Of a DNA stretch of 54,282 nt, positions 33,374-40,564 are shown in pieces. Source of the DNA: Scatosoma sp045643825 (GTDB lineage: Bacteria; Bacillota; Clostridia; Christensenellales; Borkfalkiaceae). The position numbers and the translations under genes are program-made. The notes beneath the pieces are model-generated. The model did not search any database. It had not been told where the DNA came from and saw nothing but the letters and a program-made list of their open reading frames with translations. The stretch's first letter is position 1. Each line of letters begins with the position of its first letter. The DNA is taken from assembly GCA_045643825.1 (NCBI GenBank), contig JAZRFV010000062.1:1-54282 (forward strand). The letters run 5' to 3'.

Positions 33374-34738
33374 ATGTTTGTAAATGATGCATTGTACAAA
33401 TTTAAACAACATTGGCTGAAACTCCTTGCGGCGGCGATGACCATTCTTTGGATTGTCGTGTTGCTTTTCCCTTTGTATTGGTTGGTAGTTTCTTCTACCA
33501 AGGATTCGTCCGAGGCTATGAGAAACCCTCCCAAGCTTGGGGTTGTTTTGCCGAAGGATTACACCGTGTATTTGGATACGACGGGTATTGAAAATTACGA
33601 CGAGGACGACTTTAAGTACGAAGCGTTGGTTTTACAATGGCTGCTTTCGGTTGAAAACCAAGATAAAACCTTAAACTTGAACAGCATCACGGTTGCTCGC
33701 GTAGAAAACGATAAGGTGATTGCTACGGCAAAGCTGAACTATTCGACGTATAGAGAAGACAAGGATACCGTATTTAAGGGTAGAATTACGGAGGAAAGAA
33801 TTCAAACCTACCGTGATAAAGGGCATGAAAGATATCAAACCTTGTTGTCCTTTATGGAAGAGGATGGGTATGAAACGGGTTTAAACCGTAAACCGAACTT
33901 AACGCAGGAATCGGAAAGCATTACCAAATTGCTTACGCATTTGAGAGAGGCTACCAACCCTAATTCGCAAGAAATGGGTGCGACTAAGCAAATGTTGTCC
34001 GTGCAGGGTAAGGTGATCGGCGTTTCCCATAAAAACAACTTCGGCGGTATGTTCAACAACTATGTAGAGGCATACCAAAATAGAACGGGTAAGTTTAAGT
34101 TTACGAAGTATATGTTGAACAGTACCTTCGTTGCGATTATGGCTGTATTGTTGCAGTTTGTATTCTCGGCGTGTGTTGCGTACGGTTTAAGCTTCTTGGT
34201 TAGCAAAGCAATGGCAAGAAAATTGTTGTTGTTCTTCATCGTTACGATTATGTTGCCTGGTATCGTAGAGCAAATTCCGCTTTACACGACCTTGGTACGC
34301 TTAAACCTTGACAACTATTGGGGTGTATTGCTGCCTGGTGCTACCAGTGCTACATTTATCGTGCTATTTAAGGGCTTCTTCGATCAATTGCCTCGTGAAT
34401 TGCGAGAGGCCGCAAAATTGGACGGCGCAGGGGAGCTGTACGTTTACTTTAAGCTGGCAATTCCTTTGTCGATGCCCGTATTTGGCGCGGTTGGTATTAT
34501 GACCTTCCTCGGTCAATGGAATGCATTCTTCTGGCCGAATATGTTGTTGTCCAACGAAAAATTATACACATTCCCGATGATTATTCAACGTGCAATGAGT
34601 ATCACGGAAGGTGGTGCAAGAAATTATTCGATTTCGCTCGCAATGAGTGTTATCGCAACTATTCCTACCTTCTTCATGTTCGCATTTATGCAAAAACAAA
34701 TGCGTGCAGGTTTGGTATTGGGTAGTTTGAAGGGCTAA
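33374..34738 (+). CDS. ABC sugar importer permease, MalG type, with large extracytoplasmic insertion
   Basis: 454 residues, about 170 longer than usual MalG-type permeases. The first helix (about 17-38) is followed by a polar domain of roughly 180 residues (about 40-225; 33491-34048) before the remaining five helices. The EAA loop REAAKLDGAGELYVYFKLAI is intact, and KQMRAGLVLGSLKG is the usual C terminus. The insertion is acidic and mixed alpha/beta by pattern, with no match I recognise. By position it would face outward and could contact the binding protein, like the MalF P2 loop. AGGAGG lies eight bases before the ATG. Confidence 0.92.
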   Translation: MFVNDALYKFKQHWLKLLAAAMTILWIVVLLFPLYWLVVSSTKDSSEAMRNPPKLGVVLPKDYTVYLDTTGIENYDEDDFKYEALVLQWLLSVENQDKTLNLNSITVARVENDKVIATAKLNYSTYREDKDTVFKGRITEERIQTYRDKGHERYQTLLSFMEEDGYETGLNRKPNLTQESESITKLLTHLREATNPNSQEMGATKQMLSVQGKVIGVSHKNNFGGMFNNYVEAYQNRTGKFKFTKYMLNSTFVAIMAVLLQFVFSACVAYGLSFLVSKAMARKLLLFFIVTIMLPGIVEQIPLYTTLVRLNLDNYWGVLLPGATSATFIVLFKGFFDQLPRELREAAKLDGAGELYVYFKLAIPLSMPVFGAVGIMTFLGQWNAFFWPNMLLSNEKLYTFPMIIQRAMSITEGGARNYSISLAMSVIATIPTFFMFAFMQKQMRAGLVLGSLKG

Positions 34739-34743
34739 AGCTG

Positions 34744-34778
34744 TTTGTCGTCCGAGGGAAATTACCTCGGACGACAAA
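34744..34778 (+). other. strong intercistronic hairpin after the importer genes
   Basis: TTTGTCGTCCGAGG (34744-34757) and CCTCGGACGACAAA (34765-34778) form a perfect 14-bp stem with loop GAAATTA. There is no T-run. It lies between permease and isomerase genes and probably protects the importer mRNA from 3' decay or lowers downstream expression. Confidence 0.75.
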
Positions 34779-34799
34779 AAATAAGGATGAGGTGAAAGG

Positions 34800-35645
34800 A
34801 TGAGAATTGGTTTAGAATCTTCCGCTTATTTCGGATTGTACGATTATGATGAGGGTTTTAAGAAGTTAAAAGCACACGGCTACGATTGTATCGACTATGC
34901 CGAGCTTTGCAAACGCCACAGCGATTTGTACACCTTCAGCAATGATAAATATCGTGGATTTTTAATGGATATTGGGGAATCTGCCGATAAACACGGGGTG
35001 GAAATTACCCAATTGCACGGTCTTTGGGCGACGGACGATAAAACTCGCGCACAAAGAGAGGAAAGTATCTCTTATTTCATTAAAGAAATTGAGGGGGCGC
35101 ACTATATGGGCTGTAAAAACGTGGCGATTCATCCGTTTTTGCCGTTCGGTTGGGGTGCAGAGATTGATAAAGACAAAATTTGGGACGTAAATATAGATTT
35201 ATTCACCCGTTTAATGCCGTATGCGGAAAAGTATGACGTTACGATTTGCGCGGAAAACCAACCGTTTACCGCTATTGCAATGAGTACGGTCAAAGAAGTG
35301 AAAAAGTTGATTAGAGAAATCAATCACCCGAAATTCAAGGCTTGCTTGGATACGGGGCATGCCAACGTTTTTCACGATAATATAGCGGAAGACGTGCGTT
35401 TACTCGGTGACGATCTTGCTACTTTACACGTGCACGACAATAAAGGCAATTGGGACCAGCACTTGATTCCTTATATGGGGAATATTAAGTGGGAAGAATT
35501 CCTTGCCGCATTAAAAGAAATTGGATACAAAGGGGCGTTTACCTTGGAAACGATGATTTCCACCACAATGCCTCAACCCATTATGGAGGAAATGCAACGC
35601 TCGCTTGCTTGCTTGGCAAGGCAAATGGCGGATAAAATCGTGTAA
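34800..35645 (+). CDS. sugar phosphate isomerase/epimerase (xylose isomerase-like TIM barrel)
   Basis: 281 residues of the AP endonuclease 2-type TIM barrel. Metal-site segments are visible in order: CAENQPFTA (Glu), ACLDTGHANVF (Asp and His), LHVHDNKGNWDQH (His, Asp, His) and FTLETM near the end (Glu). Family members isomerise or epimerise keto-sugars or act as 3-dehydratases; the exact substrate is unknown. The start has GAGGTGAAAGG upstream. It is the first gene after the importer hairpin. Confidence 0.87.
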   Translation: MRIGLESSAYFGLYDYDEGFKKLKAHGYDCIDYAELCKRHSDLYTFSNDKYRGFLMDIGESADKHGVEITQLHGLWATDDKTRAQREESISYFIKEIEGAHYMGCKNVAIHPFLPFGWGAEIDKDKIWDVNIDLFTRLMPYAEKYDVTICAENQPFTAIAMSTVKEVKKLIREINHPKFKACLDTGHANVFHDNIAEDVRLLGDDLATLHVHDNKGNWDQHLIPYMGNIKWEEFLAALKEIGYKGAFTLETMISTTMPQPIMEEMQRSLACLARQMADKIV

Positions 35646-35655
35646 GGGGTAGGAT

Positions 35656-36792
35656 ATGCAAGAAAAATATTTGATTGTATATGAGGACGGTCGTTTTTAC
35701 GAAAGTGAGTCGATGGATTTTACAGCTTTTCAACCCCAGGGAAAGCTGTGTGTGCATTTTCTTTTTAAAACGGAAGGCTATAAGCCTTATTCGGATATTG
35801 AATTGTACGATACGGATGGGGAATTTATCGATTCCTGCTTCGTTTCCTACAAATGGGAAAACGTAAATGCGGAAACGGTTTCTTATGAGGAAAATGGAGT
35901 GCATTTTGTGGTATTAAAGGTACAAAATGCATCCGGGGAAAAGTATGCCTTGAAATCCGTTGTCTTTAACCAACCGATGGGGAACTTATTCGACGGTGGC
36001 GTTTTATATCAAATTGCACCGCAAAAAGCACAAATTATGGGCTATGTCTATGTGACCAAGACAGGTCAAGTGCTTGCCTTTGACGGTGGCATGGACGGCG
36101 ATAAAGAGGAATTGCTCCGTATTATTCAAAAACATGGTGGCGTTGTCCATCATTGGTTTATTACCCATTATCACAACGATCATATTGGTGCAATTATCGA
36201 ATTGTTTAAGGATAATTCCATTAAGGCAGAAAAGCTATATTTTGATTTTCCTTCACCAGAGTTGTTGCTTGATCGTGGTGACGGTGACAATCCTTTGGTA
36301 GAGAAATGGCTTTCGCTTATTCCCCAAGAAACGCAGGTTATCACGCCAAAGCAAGGGGACGTGTATGCGTTGAATGGGGCAAGCGTGACCGTATTAAACA
36401 ATGCGGCGTTTGATATTTTACACGATTTTTCCAACAATAGTAGCGTTGTTTACAAGTTGGATACTGGTAAAACAAAGGTGTTGTTTACGGGTGATTTGGA
36501 AAGAAAGGGTGACGACTATTTAGAAAACCCCTGGTTTATTGAACAGCTTTCCGATTGTACGGTTGTACAAATGTCCCACCATGGACAAAAAGGCGTAAGC
36601 AAGAAATTTTACGATGCAACGGCGGTAGAGGTATGTTTATATCCCACCCCTTTATGGCTTTGGAACAACGATAGGGGCGGTGGTAAAAATTCTTCTTTTT
36701 GGACGACCTTGTACACACGAGAGTGGATGAGAGAACGAAATGTGAAGAAGAGTTATACCTCCATTCAAAATAAGACGGTAGAAATTTATTGA
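35656..36792 (+). CDS. metallo-beta-lactamase-fold hydrolase, ComEC-C-terminal-like
   Basis: 378 residues. An N-terminal beta-rich part (about 1-125) precedes the hydrolase domain with HYHNDH (His171, His173, Asp175, His176), a later GDLER that supplies the bridging Asp, and SHHGQKG. This arrangement resembles the MBL domain of ComEC/Rec2-type proteins. There is no signal peptide, so it appears cytoplasmic. The C terminus (WLWNNDRGGGKNSSFWTT) resembles that of other sugar-locus members but its role is unknown. The stop is TGA, 7 bp before the next gene. Confidence 0.82.
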   Translation: MQEKYLIVYEDGRFYESESMDFTAFQPQGKLCVHFLFKTEGYKPYSDIELYDTDGEFIDSCFVSYKWENVNAETVSYEENGVHFVVLKVQNASGEKYALKSVVFNQPMGNLFDGGVLYQIAPQKAQIMGYVYVTKTGQVLAFDGGMDGDKEELLRIIQKHGGVVHHWFITHYHNDHIGAIIELFKDNSIKAEKLYFDFPSPELLLDRGDGDNPLVEKWLSLIPQETQVITPKQGDVYALNGASVTVLNNAAFDILHDFSNNSSVVYKLDTGKTKVLFTGDLERKGDDYLENPWFIEQLSDCTVVQMSHHGQKGVSKKFYDATAVEVCLYPTPLWLWNNDRGGGKNSSFWTTLYTREWMRERNVKKSYTSIQNKTVEIY

Positions 36793-36799
36793 GGTAGTT

Positions 36800-39046
36800 A
36801 TGAATTACGAGTTTAATACGGAAAAAGGTACGGTTACTTTATACGATTTAGAGATTGGCAAGGATTGGAGTAATCACCTTTTTAACAAGATGGGCTATAT
36901 CACCAGCGTGACGCATTATGGCGCTACGTTCTCCCGCTATTTAAACAAAGATGCTGTGCTTGTTACTTATAACAATCAGGTGTCCGTTTTATATTTACGT
37001 GATGTAAAAACGAAAAAATATTGGAATATTGGTGGTTTCCCTTCGATGAATCCTATTGAGGATTATCAATGTACGCACGGCCAAAATTTCAGCCGTGTTT
37101 CTTCGGTTGCAGAAGGGATTAAGGGTAGTATCGAGTATATGATTTCGCCCGAGGATACCCGTGAGATTTGGAAGGTTACTTTGAAGAATCAAACGGAAGA
37201 AGAAAGAGAAATTGACCTTTTTGCGGCAACTTCTTTTGATATGGGCGGTTTCTCGCAACCCTTCTATTACAATATGCCTACGACCTCCGCAACGGAATTC
37301 GTGGAAGAAGCAAACGGCGTATTTTGTGAAAATAGAAACCCGTTCCGCCCTCACGAAAATTGCTCGGCGTACATACTTTCTTCGATGCCAATTAAGGCGT
37401 ACGATGGTAGCTATGAAAAGTTTACGGGTTTTGTAGGCTGTATGGCAAAGCCTTATACCTTGGAAAAGGGTTTGGATTGCGGCAATTCTCTTGCAACGGT
37501 AAGAGGGCGTGGCGGCGTATTGCAAAACCGTATTTCCTTGTCCGCAGGGGAAGAAAAGACCGTTTATTTCGTTTTGGGTATGACGACGGACAAGCAAAAG
37601 GTGATTGACCGTTATACCAATGTGGAAATGGAATGCGAGGATATTTTCGCGAAAGGTGAGGAAGAAATCCCTTATGGTAGTGTTCGCGTTCGCTGTCCCG
37701 AACCTCAAATCAATCGTGTTTTAAATTATTGGGCGGAACATCAGGTTCGTTATTGTATGCTCGGTAAGAAAGCAGTGCGTGACAACGCTCAGCTTGCGAT
37801 GGCAATGCTTAACTGCGATCCGGGCCGTGCGAGAGAAACTATTGAGGAGTGTATTGTACATCAATACTCCGATGGACATTCGGTATTGTTGTGGTACCCG
37901 ATTGTAGAGAATACGGTGTATTCTGATCCTTCTACTTGGCTTACCTTTGCGATTTGCGAATATATCAAGGAAAGTGGCGACGTTGCGTATTTGGATAAGA
38001 AATTCGCTTATTTAGACGGTGGTGAAGGCACGGTATACGAGCATTTGCAAAAAGCGGTGGAATGGTTTACAGCAAAGGAAAATAGAGGACCCAACGGTTT
38101 GCCTAAAATTTATCACGCGGACTGGAACGATGCCTTGAATATTCCTGACGACAATGCAGAATCCGTTTTGATGGCGATGCTCATCTGTAAAGCGTATAAG
38201 CAAATTGCCGAGGTGGCTCGTTTTATCGGCGACGAAAGCTATGCGGTAGAGGTAGATGGCTACTACGAAGCATTGAAAACGCAAACGAATAAGGTTGCTT
38301 ATAACGGTGAGTATTATGTAAGAGCATTCTCCAAGTTCGGTACGGTAGGCGATAAAAACTGCGAAAATGGCGGCAAAATTTACGTTAATCCCCAAAGTTG
38401 GTCGATTTTGTCCGAGGTTTGCCCTGAAGAATATTTGCCTTCCGTGTTAAATGCGGTTGCGGATATGGAAACGGACGAAGGTGTGCCTATGTGTACGCCC
38501 GCTTATGAAAAGTACGATGAAAGCGTAGGCCGTATGAGCGGTATGTTGCCTGGCGTATATGAAAACGGTGGTATTTACAACCACGCAGGTTGCTTTAAGG
38601 TAATGTCCGATTGTAAGCTTGGTCGTGGCAAAAATGCTGTGGATACTTTCTTAAAAATCCTTCCCGATGGGAAATGCAATCCTACCGAGAAAACAACGGC
38701 GGAGCCTTACGTATTCACTAATTGCTATTTAAAGCATCCTACCGTGGATATGATGGTTGGTTTTACTTGGCAAACAGGTACGTCGGCGTGGGGTATTATG
38801 TGCCTTTACGAAGGGATTTTGGGCTTAAAACGTGGCTTTGACGGACTTACCATTCAACCTGCATTCCCTCCTGAATGGAAACATGTAGAGGCGGAACGTA
38901 CGTTCCGTGGAAACAAGTTGTATATCACCTATGAAAATGTAGGGGGTGGCGAGGTTTCCTTGGTGGTTGACGGTAAGGAAGTGAAAGGAAATAAAGTTCC
39001 TTTGTTCAGCGATGATAACTCGCACCAAATTATTGTGAAATTCTAA
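36800..39046 (+). CDS. GH94-type glycoside phosphorylase (cellobiose phosphorylase-like)
   Basis: 748 residues. An N-terminal beta-sandwich (about 1-280; THYGATFSRYLNKDAVLVTY), an (alpha/alpha)6 barrel and a short C-terminal beta domain. The catalytic D-W-N-D motif HADWNDALN is at 439-447. PGVYENGGIYNHAG and TWQTGTSAWG are family hallmarks. GH94 enzymes split a beta-glycosidic bond with phosphate to give sugar 1-phosphate. There is no signal peptide, so it acts on imported oligosaccharide. Its product could feed the phosphohexomutase at 15517. Beta specificity fits poorly with an alpha-mannosidase reading of the GH99-like protein, so the true glycan is unclear. Confidence 0.88.
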   Translation: MNYEFNTEKGTVTLYDLEIGKDWSNHLFNKMGYITSVTHYGATFSRYLNKDAVLVTYNNQVSVLYLRDVKTKKYWNIGGFPSMNPIEDYQCTHGQNFSRVSSVAEGIKGSIEYMISPEDTREIWKVTLKNQTEEEREIDLFAATSFDMGGFSQPFYYNMPTTSATEFVEEANGVFCENRNPFRPHENCSAYILSSMPIKAYDGSYEKFTGFVGCMAKPYTLEKGLDCGNSLATVRGRGGVLQNRISLSAGEEKTVYFVLGMTTDKQKVIDRYTNVEMECEDIFAKGEEEIPYGSVRVRCPEPQINRVLNYWAEHQVRYCMLGKKAVRDNAQLAMAMLNCDPGRARETIEECIVHQYSDGHSVLLWYPIVENTVYSDPSTWLTFAICEYIKESGDVAYLDKKFAYLDGGEGTVYEHLQKAVEWFTAKENRGPNGLPKIYHADWNDALNIPDDNAESVLMAMLICKAYKQIAEVARFIGDESYAVEVDGYYEALKTQTNKVAYNGEYYVRAFSKFGTVGDKNCENGGKIYVNPQSWSILSEVCPEEYLPSVLNAVADMETDEGVPMCTPAYEKYDESVGRMSGMLPGVYENGGIYNHAGCFKVMSDCKLGRGKNAVDTFLKILPDGKCNPTEKTTAEPYVFTNCYLKHPTVDMMVGFTWQTGTSAWGIMCLYEGILGLKRGFDGLTIQPAFPPEWKHVEAERTFRGNKLYITYENVGGGEVSLVVDGKEVKGNKVPLFSDDNSHQIIVKF

Positions 39047-39066
39047 GAAGGTAGACGATTATTTCA

Positions 39067-39095
39067 TTGACTTATACGCATATTAGTGATATTAT
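39067..39095 (+). promoter_or_regulatory. promoter of the MFS - peptide - secreted protein cluster
   Basis: TTGACT (39067-39072) and TATTAT (39090-39095), 17-bp spacer. CTTATAC (39071-39077) and GTATAAG (39111-39117) form an inverted repeat flanking the -10 box and start site, a possible operator. Confidence 0.78.
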
Positions 39096-39132
39096 TATTT
39101 ATCTAAAAGTGTATAAGATATGAGGTATAATT

Positions 39133-40377
39133 ATGAAAGCAAAAAATAGCATGTGGTTGATATGGCTTTGTTGGTTGGTCTACACCTGCTCTTACATAGG
39201 GAAAGTAAACTATGCGGCGAATATCAACCAAGTAATGGCTTTTTATAACGTTGACCATTCGTCGGCAGGGCTTGTTAGCACGTTTTTCTTCTTCGCCTAT
39301 GGTGTTGGGCAAATCGTACATGGTTTACTTTGTAAAAAGTATAATATTAAATGGGTGGTCCTTGTAAGCTTAACGGTTTCCGCGGTGGTAAACTTAATTG
39401 TAGGCATCACAACCAATTTCACCTTGATTAAATTCTTGTGGATGTTGAATGGCTTCGCTATGTCGGTTTTATGGCCTTGCTTAATTCGTCTTTTGTCGGA
39501 AACCCTTGCAAAAAAAGAAATGTCAAGGGCGACCTTGGTTATGGGTACGACGGTGGGGGTTGGTACATTCTTCGTTTATGCGACGAGTGCAGCCTTTGTA
39601 AAGATTAACTTCCGTTTTTCCTTCTATACGGCTACGGCTGTCTTCATTGTAGTAGCTATTCTTTGGGTTTTGTTCTCTTCTTCGCTTATTAAAAAGGCGA
39701 GCGAGGAAGGGGAACGAGAGGATGCTCTTTCAAATGCAGGGGCGGTTGCTGGTGGTAATAGTTTTAACAAATCGCTTATTTTATTAAGCATTGTAGTGCT
39801 TTGTTTCTACGGTGTCGCAACCAATTTAATCAAAGACGGCTTAACTACTTGGGTACCTTCCATTTTGAAGGAAGAATATAATCTGGGTGATTCGTTGTCT
39901 ATCATTTTGACGTTGGCTTTGCCCATTGTTGCCATTTTTGGTAATGCGTTCGCTGTTTCTATCAATAAAAAAATTCCCGATTACGTTTTGCAATGTGCGA
40001 TAACCTTCTTCTGTGCAGGGATTATTATCGTTGGGGTAATTTTTGGTATGCAATCCCAGCAATTGGTTTTGACTTTGCTTGGCTTTGTCGTTGTGTGCTT
40101 ATTGGCGTCCTCGTGCAACAGTGTTATTACCAGTATTTTCCCGTTATATATGAAGGGAAAGGTGAATTCTGGACGTATCGCAGGGATATTGAACGGTTTT
40201 TGTTATGTTGGTAGTACAATCAGCTCTTACGGGTTGGGGTGGATTGCTGACAATCACGGTTGGCTTCCCGTATTTTGGGTGTTGTGCACCGTTTGTGGTG
40301 TAGCATGTGTTGGCGCAGGAATTTATCTTATTATTAAGGAAAAATTAAAAGAAACTAAAATTGAAAATGCAGTGTAG
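39133..40377 (+). CDS. MFS transporter, organophosphate:phosphate antiporter-like
   Basis: 414 residues with 12 predicted helices. SYIGKVNYAANINQV in helix 1, YGVGQIVHGLL and the later GRIAGILNGFCYVGST match the GlpT/UhpT (OPA) branch. These exchange a phosphorylated metabolite such as glycerol 3-phosphate or hexose 6-phosphate for phosphate. It has its own promoter, so it may be expressed separately from the ABC importer. GAGGT precedes the ATG. The stop is TAG, rare in this window. Confidence 0.87.
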   Translation: MKAKNSMWLIWLCWLVYTCSYIGKVNYAANINQVMAFYNVDHSSAGLVSTFFFFAYGVGQIVHGLLCKKYNIKWVVLVSLTVSAVVNLIVGITTNFTLIKFLWMLNGFAMSVLWPCLIRLLSETLAKKEMSRATLVMGTTVGVGTFFVYATSAAFVKINFRFSFYTATAVFIVVAILWVLFSSSLIKKASEEGEREDALSNAGAVAGGNSFNKSLILLSIVVLCFYGVATNLIKDGLTTWVPSILKEEYNLGDSLSIILTLALPIVAIFGNAFAVSINKKIPDYVLQCAITFFCAGIIIVGVIFGMQSQQLVLTLLGFVVVCLLASSCNSVITSIFPLYMKGKVNSGRIAGILNGFCYVGSTISSYGLGWIADNHGWLPVFWVLCTVCGVACVGAGIYLIIKEKLKETKIENAV

Positions 40378-40407
40378 ATGTTTCTACATGCAAAAAAGGA
40401 AGGGAAA

Positions 40408-40554
40408 ATGAAACCTTATCAAGAACTTGAAATAAACGTAATATCATTTGTTTTGCAGGATATTGTCACCTTTTCCGTAGGAACGGAAAGTGTGGACGAT
40501 TTAGGGAGCTGGAATCAGGAATGGTTCCCTGCTAACAACAAAGATGGGCAATAA
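40408..40554 (+). CDS. 48-residue acidic peptide, family member 2
   Basis: A short ORF with AGGAAGGG directly before its ATG, 30 bp after the MFS gene and 10 bp before the next secreted protein gene. It begins MKPYQELEINVI, has a QDIVTFS core and an acidic Trp-containing tail (DDLGSWNQEWFP). It is the same length as the peptide at 21143 and shares the N-terminal pattern and the DI[IV]xxS core. No signal peptide. Two independent copies next to large secreted protein genes make chance unlikely. Confidence 0.75.
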   Translation: MKPYQELEINVISFVLQDIVTFSVGTESVDDLGSWNQEWFPANNKDGQ

Positions 40555-40564
40555 GGAGGGGAAT

